A stretch of 53,697 nucleotides of DNA from UBA3305 sp002373555 (GCA_946612455.1 CAMOER010000017.1:1-53697), one strand, 5' to 3'. Shown: positions 1 to 8,526, counted from the stretch's first letter. Numbers and translations: made by a program. Notes: a model not told the origin generated them from the sequence alone.

Positions 1-2
1 CT

Positions 3-107
3 TCAGATGCGCTGAACCCTTACGGTGATAATGGATACTATACGCCCATTTTTACACCCAAATGGTGTAGAGATATATGGTTTTACATAAAGATATGTGA
101 GGCCTGA
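3..107 (+). CDS. Possible C-terminal end of a gene cut by the window edge
   Basis: Reading in frame from base 3 gives 34 codons without a stop until TGA at 105-107. The residues are aromatic-rich and varied (…NPYGDNGYYTPIFTP…WCRDIWFY…), which looks more like a real protein end than random translation. I do not recognise the family. The open stretch is too short to be certain, and no upstream sequence is available. The nearest downstream stem-loop is at 268-303. Low confidence. Confidence 0.25.
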   Translation, partial: SDALNPYGDNGYYTPIFTPKWCRDIWFYIKICEA

Positions 108-267
108 GTTCTCAGAAGTGTCCGTTCTATGCGGCTTTGCAGGCCTTTATGGAGATTTGAAAAACGGCCGCCTCCCGACGATACCTAATTTCATTTCTAT
201 GTATTCTCCTTCGAGAAGTCGGACAGGAACACTGCCCGTATCAGAGGGCTGCATTTTTAAAAGAAAG

Positions 268-303
268 AGCCCAACATGACGACTAATTATATCATGCTGG
301 GCT
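268..303. terminator. Inverted repeat, probable minus-strand terminator
   Basis: AGCCCAACATGA (268-279) pairs with TCATGCTGGGCT (292-303) with one G-U/mismatch position and a 12-base loop. Read on the minus strand the stem is followed by CTTTCTTTTAAAA, a U-rich run, so it could end the minus-strand sigma/anti-sigma operon. On the plus strand the downstream sequence (TGTTCTC) is only weakly U-rich. Apart from this hairpin and the possible partial gene, bases 108-398 show nothing I can call. Confidence 0.5.
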
Positions 304-398
304 TGTTCTCGCAATCATTTTCGGCGGGAATATCGTACTTTTTGCCGGGGACTTTATCTTTTTATCTGATCAGGTCTGTTGATTATGATCTTACAGTG

Positions 399-430
399 AA
401 CGCCCTCGGAGTGGTTACTCTGAGGGCGTT
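399..430. terminator. Stem-loop just downstream of the anti-sigma-like gene
   Basis: AACGCCCTCGGAGT (399-412) and ACTCTGAGGGCGTT (417-430) form a 14-bp stem with a GGTT loop and one G-U pair. It lies about 20 bases beyond the stop codon of the minus-strand gene. Neither side has a good U run, so it may be a weak terminator or an RNA-stabilising hairpin; the better minus-strand terminator is at 268-303. Confidence 0.45.
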
Positions 431-452
431 CTTCGATGAATTGTTTACAGTA

Positions 453-1220
453 CTATCCGATCAGTTCCGCGGCCATCCCGAACAGAACATCGCTGCTAAT
501 GTCGTCGGCGGTATACAGGTAGTACAGGATGCCGTCCTTTTCGAAGCTGACACCGTTATAAAATACGGTTTCAGCGTGTTCCGAACCATAACTGACAAAG
601 AAATGATCGTCCTTCTCCAAACGGTCTTTTGTATTTGCGTCCAGTTCATCGTCTTCATCCGGCAGTACAAGATACTCGTCGCGGTCGAAGCGGACAGTTA
701 ATCCTTCAATTGTCCGTGCTTCGGTTGCTTTCCGTGTTTCTTCCGCATCCGGACGTGCCGTCATGGACAGTGTGATCGTCTGATCAGAGTCATTCTTATA
801 TTCGACGCTGAGATCGGTCCATTTCCCTGCAGTCGCTCCGGATTCGTCTTTCCCTTCGATATGCACATCATTGCCTCCGGCAAATGCAAAGCCATTGTCA
901 AAAGCTTCCGGTACGGACGGCATATCAATAGTATTCATTTCAGAGGCCGTTTTGTACTTGTAATCTGCCGGGGAAGAGGCAGTATAATACGCGATCCTGC
1001 TTGCAGCAAATGCAGTGATGCCGGTAATCATAACGCATACAGCCACGGCAGCTGCGGCACGGCTAAATGTCCATTTTTTCATGATTGGCTCCTTTCTTTC
1101 TTCGGATTCTCTCTGCGACAGCAAAAGATTGTTGTGCATTCGATCCTTTACATCCTCCCGGAAATGAAGCGTGTTCATGGATTCGCGGAATTCTTCCTGA
1201 AAATCTCTGGCCAAGTTCAT
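453..1220 (-). CDS. Putative membrane-anchored anti-sigma factor (DUF4179-like)
   Basis: The protein has 255 aa. Residues 1-46 are a charged cytoplasmic segment, followed by one membrane segment (about 50-72, …AAAAVAVCVMITGITAFAAS) and an extracytoplasmic domain of about 180 aa rich in acidic residues. This one-TM layout immediately behind an ECF sigma gene is typical of anti-sigma regulators in Clostridia. There is no zinc-binding ZAS (HxxxCxxC) motif, so it would be a non-ZAS type. It starts 30 bases after the sigma stop with AAAGGAG close to its ATG and is very probably in the same transcript. The assignment rests on context and architecture; a sensor or structural role for the outer domain is inference. 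Confidence 0.65.
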   Translation of the reverse strand: MNLARDFQEEFRESMNTLHFREDVKDRMHNNLLLSQRESEERKEPIMKKWTFSRAAAAVAVCVMITGITAFAASRIAYYTASSPADYKYKTASEMNTIDMPSVPEAFDNGFAFAGGNDVHIEGKDESGATAGKWTDLSVEYKNDSDQTITLSMTARPDAEETRKATEARTIEGLTVRFDRDEYLVLPDEDDELDANTKDRLEKDDHFFVSYGSEHAETVFYNGVSFEKDGILYYLYTADDISSDVLFGMAAELIG

Positions 1221-1250
1221 TCACTCCTTTCTGTGAAATATGATGTGAAA

Positions 1251-1724
1251 TCAGGGTTTCATCATCTTTCTCAGTTTGTTTCTCCCGCGTCGTAAGTATG
1301 TCGAGACAGCATTTTCCGTCTTTCCGAACATTGCTGCGATCTCTTTTACCTGGTAGCCTTCATAGTAGTGAAGATAAATACTGATGCGGTAATTTCTGGG
1401 GAGTTCCATCACCAGATCCATGAGTTCGGATTTTGGCTCTGGGGTCACCGGTATCTCGGGGACGCTGTCCCATTCCGCAGCCCGCTTCCAGAAAGAGGTT
1501 CGCAGATGATCCTTACAGGCATTGACGGTTGTTCGGATGATCCACGATTTTTCATGTTCAGGGCTGTCAAAATGATAGTTCCCTGACAGAAGCTTCAGGA
1601 AAACATCCTGGCATATATCCTCTGCATCATATGTCTGTTTCAGATACATATAGCTGATTCGGAGAATCATATCCGCATAAGTCTGTATCAGACGGTCTGC
1701 ATTTTTGCTGTCCATGTAAGGCAT
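1251..1724 (-). CDS. ECF-type RNA polymerase sigma factor
   Basis: A 157-aa sigma-70 family protein of ECF size. Region 2 is visible as a helix-rich segment with YDAEDICQDVFLKLL, and region 4 as the C-terminal helix-turn-helix (YEGYQVKEIAAMFGKTENAV, followed by an Arg/Lys-rich recognition helix). There is no sigma region 1 or 3. I chose the ATG at 1724 because GGAGTG lies 8 bases upstream; an upstream ATG at 1796 would add 24 residues that do not look like the family. It is followed by the putative anti-sigma gene, so it likely forms a sigma/anti-sigma pair. It is divergent from a second ECF gene starting at 1989. Target promoters cannot be read from the sequence. Confidence 0.85.
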   Translation of the reverse strand: MPYMDSKNADRLIQTYADMILRISYMYLKQTYDAEDICQDVFLKLLSGNYHFDSPEHEKSWIIRTTVNACKDHLRTSFWKRAAEWDSVPEIPVTPEPKSELMDLVMELPRNYRISIYLHYYEGYQVKEIAAMFGKTENAVSTYLRRGRNKLRKMMKP

Positions 1725-1988
1725 AGTGCTCACTCCGGTTCTTTGGTTCTGAAGGCCTTCACCTGTAATACGATTTGGCTTTGGAAAATCTGGCACTTGA
1801 TTATATGATATATGAAAAATCCGATGACGGTGAAATGTATAGATTTAGATAGAGAATGATAGAATCTGCTTTCCCGGAAAGCACGGTTCTTCATAAAACT
1901 GCAGAAAATTGAAATTCTGATCATGAAGGCGCACAAACAGGGCAATTATGCATTATACATTATAAAGAGACTTTGGAAAGGATGGCGT

Positions 1989-2456
1989 GTGTTGAATCTG
2001 GAAGACCAGTATGACAAAATCTTCAGGTACCTGTATTTTCATCTTCATGACAGGCATACGGCGGAAGATCTGACGCAGGAGACTTTCCTTCGTTTTCTGA
2101 AAAGCAGGACGTATCACGATGAGAACCGGCAGCTGCAGTACCTGTATACGATTGCCCGCAATCTGGCCCGACAGCATTTCAGGGATCGGGCGGTGACATA
2201 CACGCTGGAAGAAGAGATGGATATTTCAGCATCAGATAATTTTGAACAACCGCTGCTGGAACAGATCACGCTGCGGGATGCGCTGCAAAAACTCTCCCCG
2301 GAAGAGCGGGAACTGCTTTTCCTGCACTATGTAAATGATGTTCCCGTATCTGTACTCAGCGGCATGTATAAAATATCGCGGTTTGCGGTGTACAGGAAAC
2401 TGAAAAGGATTCTGAACAGGATCAGACACGAGCTGGAGGTGCTGGAGAATGGATAA
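1989..2456 (+). CDS. ECF-type sigma factor of an ABC-exporter operon
   Basis: A sigma-70 family protein of about 155 aa. Region 2 contains HTAEDLTQETFLRFLKS and the aromatic YLYTIARNLARQHFR stretch; region 4 contains LSPEERELLFLHY and an HTH near the C-terminus. The start is not an ATG: GTG at 1989 (or TTG at 1992) follows AAAGGA at 1977-1982 at proper spacing, whereas the ATG at 1923 lacks a ribosome binding site and would add 22 unconserved residues. The last 8 bases overlap the next gene, so translation is probably coupled. The operon continues with a membrane protein and an ABC ATPase/permease pair, suggesting an envelope or antimicrobial-peptide stress response. Confidence 0.82.
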   Translation: MLNLEDQYDKIFRYLYFHLHDRHTAEDLTQETFLRFLKSRTYHDENRQLQYLYTIARNLARQHFRDRAVTYTLEEEMDISASDNFEQPLLEQITLRDALQKLSPEERELLFLHYVNDVPVSVLSGMYKISRFAVYRKLKRILNRIRHELEVLENG

Positions 2457-3201
2457 TGCCTGTATTGTCGAACAGATGAAAAAAACATGGGTTGCTCCGG
2501 AACCGGCAGGGAAAGAGGAATTCTTTCTGCGGGCGGAAGAGAATGGATTGCTGGACCGGCGGCCAACTGTAATTACGCATAGAGAGTTTCTCGCGATCCA
2601 GTTATTTTATATAGAAAAACGAATCTGGGTGCTGTCCGGTTTTCTGCTGCTGTTCCTTGCATGGATCTGCAGCCGGAATGCAGGAAACTATCCTTTTGCA
2701 CTGACACCGCTTCTTGCAGCAGGAATCCTTTTTGAGACCGGAAGATCCGAACGATGGAACATGGCCGAACTGGAACAGGCTGCCAGATTTTCCGCACGAA
2801 GCGTTTTGCTGGCAAGATCTTTTCTGCTTGGTGTGATCCATACTGCAGGACTGGTGATCCTTATTCCGGTGGTCCGGCCGTTCTATTCCTATTCTGTAAT
2901 ACGGGTGTTCCTGTACATGATGGTGCCGTATCTGACAGCTGCATTTTTGGGATCGCTCTATGAAAGAAAGTACAGGACAGATCGGGGATGGGGAAGCGTA
3001 CTGATCTGTATATTGTCATCTGTCGCTTTTGCATCCGTACCTTTGTTCTTCCGTCAATTATACGAAGAACGCATGATGGTTCTATGGGCCGCTGTATTTG
3101 TACTGATGATCTGCGGACTGACGGTCTGTACATGGAATACATATTTGAGAAGGAGGAACCGGTATGGAACTGATTGCCGACAGGATCTCCAAGCAATATA
3201 A
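2449..3201 (+). CDS. Six-TM membrane protein of unknown function in sigma/ABC operon
   Basis: The protein has 250 aa. About 60 N-terminal cytoplasmic residues are followed by roughly six hydrophobic segments: about 62-78, 83-95, 125-142, 150-168, 180-195 and 210-228. I do not recognise a named domain. The gene overlaps the sigma gene by 8 bases and the ABC ATPase gene by 38 bases, so all three are translationally linked. By position it could be a membrane anti-sigma factor for the preceding sigma protein or a second membrane subunit of the exporter; the sequence does not decide. Confidence 0.7.
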   Translation: MDNACIVEQMKKTWVAPEPAGKEEFFLRAEENGLLDRRPTVITHREFLAIQLFYIEKRIWVLSGFLLLFLAWICSRNAGNYPFALTPLLAAGILFETGRSERWNMAELEQAARFSARSVLLARSFLLGVIHTAGLVILIPVVRPFYSYSVIRVFLYMMVPYLTAAFLGSLYERKYRTDRGWGSVLICILSSVAFASVPLFFRQLYEERMMVLWAAVFVLMICGLTVCTWNTYLRRRNRYGTDCRQDLQAI

Positions 3202-3868
3202 GAATAAGATCGCTGTGGACAGGATGTCCTTTACGCTTACGAGCGGGGTGACAGGGCTGTTGGGGGCAAACGGAGCCGGAAAGACTACCCTGATGCGTCT
3301 TCTCTGCGGGATCCTGCTTCCGACAAGCGGGTCTGTGACTTGTGACGGAATGGGTGTGGAGACAGAAGAATACCGGGATATTCTCGGCTATCTGCCCCAG
3401 GAGTTCGGCTATTATCCGGAGTTCTCCGGGAGAGACTTCCTTCTTTATATGTCTGCTGTCAAAGGGCTGCCGAAGACGGAGGCTGCACATAAGACAGATG
3501 AACTGATCGGGATGGTCGGTCTGAAAGAGACAGCGCGTAAGAAGATACGTACCTATTCCGGCGGGATGAAGCAGAGGCTGGGGATTGCGCAGGCGCTTCT
3601 GAACGATCCCCGGGTCCTGATCATGGATGAGCCGACCGCAGGGCTGGATCCGCAGGAGAGGATCCGTTTCCGGGAACTGATCGCAGGACTGGGACAGGAC
3701 AGAATTGTGCTGCTTTCCACGCATATCGTTTCCGATCTGGAGCAGATCGCGGACCGTTTGATGATCATGAAAGAGGGAAGACTGATCTGGCATGGCAAAT
3801 GGGATGCCGGGAAAGAGGATCTGGAGAAGTTCTATATCTCCGCTATCAAAGGAGAACGGCCATGCTGA
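3164..3868 (+). CDS. ABC transporter ATP-binding protein
   Basis: The 234-aa protein is a complete ABC ATPase: Walker A GANGAGKTTL, Q-loop around LPQEFGYYPEF, signature YSGGMKQR, Walker B VLIMDEPTAGLD and switch histidine in STHIVSDLEQ. The DrrA/CcmA-like exporter subfamily fits best. It begins inside the previous gene and ends with ATGCTGA overlapping the permease start, so the operon is tightly coupled. The likely role is energising the permease encoded next; the substrate is unknown, with peptide or antibiotic export being a guess from the ECF context. Confidence 0.92.
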   Translation: MELIADRISKQYKNKIAVDRMSFTLTSGVTGLLGANGAGKTTLMRLLCGILLPTSGSVTCDGMGVETEEYRDILGYLPQEFGYYPEFSGRDFLLYMSAVKGLPKTEAAHKTDELIGMVGLKETARKKIRTYSGGMKQRLGIAQALLNDPRVLIMDEPTAGLDPQERIRFRELIAGLGQDRIVLLSTHIVSDLEQIADRLMIMKEGRLIWHGKWDAGKEDLEKFYISAIKGERPC

Positions 3869-4995
3869 AAACGATCTATCTGTTTGAATTGAAAAAACTG
3901 TTTTTTTCGAGGGTGAACATGATCGCCGTGGCAGGCGTCATCGTGATCGTTGTATTACTTGCGGTTTCGTCTGCTTCCCAGGATCAGCCTGCATCCATGA
4001 AAAGCGCGAAAGAGCTGGATGGGAGAATCGTTGATGAAAATCTCTTTGATGAGCTGAAACCGGCTTTAAAAGAGGGAAACGGATCCGTCATCTTGCAGGT
4101 GAAGGAGGGATATGAAAAGTATGCCCCGCTTTTGCCGATGATCCGGCCCGTAAGCGGGGATGAATTCGATTTCGCCCGTTTTCAGCGTATTGGCTTCTAT
4201 GAACTGCGCAGCCAGCGGATCCGGCAGCGCATGGAGAAGCAGCGGCTTACAGAGGCGGAGATGGCTTATTGGGATGCCATGGAAGCGGAAGTGAGGAAGC
4301 CGTTCCCGTATCATTATCACAGCGGGCCGGCGAATCTGCTCAGATCCTTTCAGGCGCTCGGCTTCTTTATCCTGTTGTTGTCTGCAGTCGGACTCTCCGG
4401 CGTGTACGCCAGGGAAACAGCCGATAAAATGAACCAGCTGCTGCTCTGCAGCCGGCACGGGAAGAAAACACTGTATCTGATCAAGTTCGCTGCCGGCATC
4501 ACATGGATCCTGACAGCGGCCGTGCTTGTTATCCTGGCACTGTTTATTCCGTACAGCCTGATCTACGGTATGGAAGGAGCCGGTGAAATGCTGCAGCTGG
4601 TGAAGCCGCTGTCCATGCTGCCGTATACGATCGATCAGATGCTGGCAGTCTGTCTGGTGATCTATCTGCTGGCAGCTGTCCTTTTCGCGTCGGTGACCAT
4701 GCTGCTGTCCGTCATTACGCAAAATGCGCTTGCGGTGACCTGCGGACTTCTGGGCTATCTGATCGTGGATCTGTTCGCGGCAGTTCCCGACCGTTTTCCG
4801 CTGCTGCAGATGATCTGGGGATTCCGGCCGAACGAGATCCTGATGAATACGGGGTTCGTAAATTACCGGCTGATCCATATCGCAGGCAGATTCTTTACGA
4901 ACTGGCAGGCGGCACCTGTGATCTATACAGCCATCTCCGCTGCGGCATTTGCGGCAGCCGGATGGAGTTACCGGAGACTGCAGGTCGGGAAGTGA
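3862..4995 (+). CDS. ABC-2-type transporter permease
   Basis: The 377-aa membrane protein has one N-terminal TM helix (about 16-36), an extracytoplasmic loop of about 140 aa, and about five C-terminal TM segments beginning near residue 155. This fits ABC-2/bacitracin-type export permeases. I used the ATG at 3862, which overlaps the ATPase stop codon; the earlier in-frame start at 3799 would lie inside the ATPase gene. It closes the sigma, membrane-protein, ATPase, permease operon. No strong terminator is visible after its stop. Confidence 0.85.
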   Translation: MLKTIYLFELKKLFFSRVNMIAVAGVIVIVVLLAVSSASQDQPASMKSAKELDGRIVDENLFDELKPALKEGNGSVILQVKEGYEKYAPLLPMIRPVSGDEFDFARFQRIGFYELRSQRIRQRMEKQRLTEAEMAYWDAMEAEVRKPFPYHYHSGPANLLRSFQALGFFILLLSAVGLSGVYARETADKMNQLLLCSRHGKKTLYLIKFAAGITWILTAAVLVILALFIPYSLIYGMEGAGEMLQLVKPLSMLPYTIDQMLAVCLVIYLLAAVLFASVTMLLSVITQNALAVTCGLLGYLIVDLFAAVPDRFPLLQMIWGFRPNEILMNTGFVNYRLIHIAGRFFTNWQAAPVIYTAISAAAFAAAGWSYRRLQVGK

Positions 4996-5081
4996 CGCCG
5001 GAGCGGCTGCACTGTATATAAAAAAAGTATTATAGTATTGGACATTGTACCCTCTGCGGGCTAAAATAATGCTGTTCATGT

Positions 5082-5095
5082 CTGTATTTATACAG
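5082..5095. promoter_or_regulatory. 14-bp palindrome upstream of the DMT transporter gene
   Basis: CTGTAT-TT-ATACAG is a perfect 6-2-6 inverted repeat about 70 bases before the transporter start in an AT-rich intergenic stretch. It could be an operator. No regulator can be assigned and it may be chance. Confidence 0.25.
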
Positions 5096-5163
5096 GCATA
5101 AACAGTATTTTATTATCTGCTGCTATTATTCTGTTCGGCAGATATTTGAAAGTGTGAAGGATT

Positions 5164-6057
5164 TTGAGAGGAACGAATGATACAATCAAGGCATATTGCA
5201 GTCTGCTGGTCGTCTTTTTCTGCTGGGGCAGTGTCTATGTTGCGAACCGGTACGTACTGAATTCTCTGACGGCGCCGGAGCTTGCCTGCTGCCGTTTCCT
5301 GGTTTCTTCGGCCGTGCTGGGCGGCATGCTTCTCGGACAGCGCGGACATCTGCCGAAGATCGGGCGGAAGGACATCGCAGCATTTCTCTTCATCGGCTTC
5401 ATGGGATATTATCTGTCGATGGAATGCACACTGCTTTCCGTGCAGTATGCGGGCGCATCGCTCGGCTCGCTGATCAATTCGCTGAATCCTGTGTTTATCA
5501 CGATCTTTGCGGCGATCTTTCTGAAGGAACAGCTGACAGTCCGAAAAGTCACGTGCCTGATCCTGGCGCTCGTGGGTGTCCTGATCGTTACCGGCGGCGC
5601 GGAAGGCACCGGAAATGTGCCGGGCGTCCTGTACGGGCTTGGCTCCATCCTGGCCTGGGTCGTGTGTGTCGTGTCGATCCGAAAGCACTCGGCACGCTAT
5701 CCGGCGGTGCTGATCACATTTCTCGGCATTACACTGAGCCTGATTTTTCATATCCCGACGGCTTCGTATGAGATCGCACGAAACGGTATGCCGGCGGTCA
5801 GTCTGCTGACCTTTCTCTGCATTCTGTATTCGGGGATCTTCGGAACGGCGATCCCGCAGTTCCTGTGGAATTACTCTCTGTCGAAACTGCCGGCAAGCAC
5901 CTGCTCCATGTTTTATCCGCTGATGCCGGTGTTTTCCGCCATTCTGGGCGCGGCACTCCTGGGAGAAAAACTGACAGGACGGTTTTTCATCGGCGGTGCG
6001 CTGATCGCAGCGACCGTCATTATCAGCAGCATCCCGCACAGGCACGGGACTTCATGA
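5164..6057 (+). CDS. EamA/DMT-family metabolite transporter
   Basis: The 297-aa protein has ten hydrophobic segments arranged as two EamA repeats. Repeat one contains the typical FFCWGSVYVANRYVL and the end-of-helix SLGSLINSLNPVF; repeat two ends with PLMPVFSAILGAALLGEKL. This family exports or imports small metabolites such as amino acids; the substrate cannot be read here. The start is TTG at 5164, with GAAGGA at 5156-5161 only a few bases away, so the exact start is uncertain. Its stop overlaps an ATG (ATGA) that could start the next gene, so the two are likely co-translated. Confidence 0.88.
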   Translation: MRGTNDTIKAYCSLLVVFFCWGSVYVANRYVLNSLTAPELACCRFLVSSAVLGGMLLGQRGHLPKIGRKDIAAFLFIGFMGYYLSMECTLLSVQYAGASLGSLINSLNPVFITIFAAIFLKEQLTVRKVTCLILALVGVLIVTGGAEGTGNVPGVLYGLGSILAWVVCVVSIRKHSARYPAVLITFLGITLSLIFHIPTASYEIARNGMPAVSLLTFLCILYSGIFGTAIPQFLWNYSLSKLPASTCSMFYPLMPVFSAILGAALLGEKLTGRFFIGGALIAATVIISSIPHRHGTS

Positions 6058-6074
6058 ACATGGGAGAGCAGCTT

Positions 6075-7739
6075 ATGATGAAAAAAGTACTGCTGACAGC
6101 GGTCAATGCGAAATACATCCATACATGTCCGGCAGTCTACAGCCTGCAGGCTTATGCCGGAAAACAGGAGATTGAAAATGTTTCGGTCGGCGTCGCAGAG
6201 TATACCATCAATGACCGGTACAGTGACGTGCTTTCCGGGATCATGTCAGAGAAAGCGGATGTGATCGCATTTTCCGTCTATATCTGGAATGTCGACCGTG
6301 TGAGAAGACTGATCCGGGATATCCGGAAGATCCGCGGAAAGGATGTTATGATCTGGGCCGGCGGTCCGGAAGCGACGTATTATCCGGAATCCTTTCTGAG
6401 AGAAGGCGGTGCGGATCTCTGCATGCTGGGCGAAGGAGAGGAAGTATTTGCCGCGCTGCTGACAGCGCTGTCGGGGACCGTGAACGATCCGGATTCCTGC
6501 GGCAGCATGCAGGAGCAGCTGATGGGGAAAATTGCGGGAATGCGCGGCACCGCGTATCTGCCGAACGGCGCACCGGTCAGCAACGGTCTCGCCGAACCGG
6601 TCGACATCAATCAGATCCCATTTCTGTATGCCGATCTTTCGCAGTTCGCGCATAGAATCCTCTATTATGAATCGAGCCGCGGCTGTCCGTTCGGCTGCGC
6701 CTACTGCCTGTCCGGCCGAGAACGCGGGATCCGGCTGAAAGATGCGGAGACAGTCGAAAAGGAACTGCAGTTTTTTCTGGATGCGCAGGTCCCGCAGGTG
6801 AAATTCATTGACCGGACCTTCAACGCAGTCTCTTCGCATGCGATGCATATCTGGAAATATCTGCAGGAGCATGATAACGGGATCACGAATTTTCATTTTG
6901 AGATCGAAGCCGACAGGATCACGGATGAGGAACTGGCGCTTCTGGAGACGCTCCGGCCGGGCCTGATCCAGATGGAGATCGGTGTGCAGTCGGCCAATCC
7001 GGCGACGCTCACCAGCGTGCACCGGAATCCGAAACTTGACCGGATCGGCGAGGTGACCGGTCGGCTTGCTGCAAGGCAGAATATCAATCTGCATCTGGAT
7101 CTGATCGCCGGACTGCCGTGGGAGGACCTTGCAAGCTTCCGAAATTCCTTCAACCGGGTGTATGCCATGCGGCCGCATCAGTTCCAGGTGGGTTTTCTGA
7201 AGCTCCTCGCGGGCACAGAACTCTATGATAGAAGAGAAGAGTACGGGCTGGTCTGCTCGGAGGATGCGCCTTATGAGGTGCTGCGGACCAAATGGCTGTC
7301 CTATGAGGATGTGGATCTGCTGTGCCGGATCAGCGACCGGGTGGAAGAATATGTGAATACGCAGGGGTTCCGCAGGAGTCTGCCGCTTGTCGAAGCCTTG
7401 TTTCCGGATGCATTCAGCCTGTTTCATGCACTGGCGGAGTATTACAGAGAGCACGGATATGACAAACAGCAGCCTTCGGTTTTCCGGCGGTATGAGATCT
7501 TCCGCGAATTTGCACTGGAAGCGGCAGCGCGTTCCAGCAGTGCGGATCCGGAGAGGATCCTGCAGATCGCGGAAATGATCCGATTTGACAAATGCCTGCA
7601 TACGCATGCCAGCAGAAAAATGACTTTTACGGAAAGATTCCGCCTGCGCGGGCAGGAGGAAACGTTCCTGTTTGATCACAGGAGGACGTCCCCCGTGAAC
7701 GGAGAGGCGGACTATCAGTGCATTGAAAAGGAAGTGTGA
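6075..7739 (+). CDS. B12-binding-domain radical SAM protein (DUF4080 type)
   Basis: The protein has about 554 aa. The N-terminal 150 residues form a cobalamin-binding-like Rossmann domain (VLLTAVNAKYIHTCPAVYSL … WAGGPEATYYPES). The radical SAM core has the cluster motif C204-x3-C208-x2-C211 in SRGCPFGCAYC, followed by a TIM-barrel region with DLIAGLPWED, and a C-terminal DUF4080-like helical domain. GGGAGAG sits 6 bases before the ATG at 6075; an earlier ATG at 6054 overlaps the transporter stop and cannot be excluded. Such proteins carry out SAM-dependent radical chemistry on unknown substrates. Pairing with a DMT transporter suggests a shared metabolite, which is inference. Confidence 0.85.
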   Translation: MMKKVLLTAVNAKYIHTCPAVYSLQAYAGKQEIENVSVGVAEYTINDRYSDVLSGIMSEKADVIAFSVYIWNVDRVRRLIRDIRKIRGKDVMIWAGGPEATYYPESFLREGGADLCMLGEGEEVFAALLTALSGTVNDPDSCGSMQEQLMGKIAGMRGTAYLPNGAPVSNGLAEPVDINQIPFLYADLSQFAHRILYYESSRGCPFGCAYCLSGRERGIRLKDAETVEKELQFFLDAQVPQVKFIDRTFNAVSSHAMHIWKYLQEHDNGITNFHFEIEADRITDEELALLETLRPGLIQMEIGVQSANPATLTSVHRNPKLDRIGEVTGRLAARQNINLHLDLIAGLPWEDLASFRNSFNRVYAMRPHQFQVGFLKLLAGTELYDRREEYGLVCSEDAPYEVLRTKWLSYEDVDLLCRISDRVEEYVNTQGFRRSLPLVEALFPDAFSLFHALAEYYREHGYDKQQPSVFRRYEIFREFALEAAARSSSADPERILQIAEMIRFDKCLHTHASRKMTFTERFRLRGQEETFLFDHRRTSPVNGEADYQCIEKEV

Positions 7740-7774
7740 CGAAAAGCGGAAGAAGCGTCTGACCTGAAAGTATG

Positions 7775-7941
7775 AAAGAACGGTGTTCTTTTATCGACGT
7801 TTGTAGAAATGCTTTTGCAAGCAAGCATTTCTACTGCGCCGAAAAAACAGGAGACGCTTTATAAGATCCTCTACAGGATCCTGGTAGACTGAAAACGACG
7901 GCAATCAAACATGCACGGCCCCTCTGCTCCGTACAGCAGAG
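7775..7941 (+). ncRNA. Hairpin-rich leader before the glutathione peroxidase gene
   Basis: Four inverted repeats lie in the 232-base gap before the peroxidase: AAAGAAC/GTTCTTT (7775-7791), a perfect 12-bp stem GTAGAAATGCTT/AAGCATTTCTAC with an 8-base loop (7803-7834), GATCCT/AGGATC (7865-7880) and CTCTGCT/AGCAGAG (7922-7941), which sits just before the ribosome binding site. None is followed by a long U run. I do not recognise a riboswitch or T-box. Whether the region is transcribed as a structured leader is inference. Confidence 0.35.
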
Positions 7942-7971
7942 AGAAAATAAGAAAATCGGAAGGAGATCACC

Positions 7972-8517
7972 ATGAGCACAGTATATGATTTTTGCGTCAA
8001 GGACAGAAAAGGAAACGATGTCAGCCTGAAGGAATATGCAGGCAAGGTCCTGCTGATCGTCAACACTGCAACAGGCTGCGGATTTACGCCGCATTATGAG
8101 CCGCTGGAGGCGATGTACAAGGAAATGAAGGACCAGGGATTTGAGATCCTGGATTTCCCGAGCAACCAGTTCGCGAACCAGGCGCCCGGTTCCGATGACG
8201 AGATCCATCAGTTCTGCACCCTGAAGTTCGGTACGGAATTCCCGCAGTTCGCGAAGATCGATGTGAACGGCGACAATGCAGATCCGCTTTTCGCTTATCT
8301 TGCGACAGAGAAGCCTTTTGCGGGATTCGGCAAGGGACTGAAGTTCGCGGCGCTGAAGAAATTCTCAGATATGAATAATAAGACTTTCGGTGACAAGGCC
8401 TATATCAAGTGGAATTTCACCAAGTTCCTGGTGGACCGCGAGGGTAAGGTGATCGCAAGATTCGAGCCGACCGTCGATATGGAAGAAGTAAAGAAGGCCG
8501 TTGCAGCAGCGCTGTAA
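7972..8517 (+). CDS. Glutathione peroxidase family thiol peroxidase (Cys type)
   Basis: The 181-aa thioredoxin-fold protein has the GPx signature with catalytic Cys36 (NTATGCGFTPHY, against the usual N-V-A-S-C/U-G). The glutamine of the FPxNQF motif is present (FPSNQF), as are the tryptophan and asparagine of KWNFTKFLVD, giving the catalytic tetrad. The second Cys of FPCNQF is Ser here; another Cys in IHQFC may serve as the resolving cysteine. Bacterial family members reduce peroxides, usually with thioredoxin. The start has AAGGAG 8-10 bases upstream. It appears monocistronic: a hairpin-rich leader precedes it and a terminator follows. Confidence 0.93.
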   Translation: MSTVYDFCVKDRKGNDVSLKEYAGKVLLIVNTATGCGFTPHYEPLEAMYKEMKDQGFEILDFPSNQFANQAPGSDDEIHQFCTLKFGTEFPQFAKIDVNGDNADPLFAYLATEKPFAGFGKGLKFAALKKFSDMNNKTFGDKAYIKWNFTKFLVDREGKVIARFEPTVDMEEVKKAVAAAL

Positions 8518-8526
8518 TGCATAGAG

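Noticed and set aside
97..279. 60-codon frame near the left edge
   Set aside because: No ribosome binding site, unusual composition, and it runs into the inverted repeat at 268-303.
7775..7941. T-box or known riboswitch before the GPx gene
   Set aside because: No T-box sequence (TGGNACCGCG type) or other conserved core is present; only unassigned hairpins remain.
7972..8517. Selenocysteine form of glutathione peroxidase
   Set aside because: The catalytic codon is TGC (Cys36), not TGA, so no recoding is needed.
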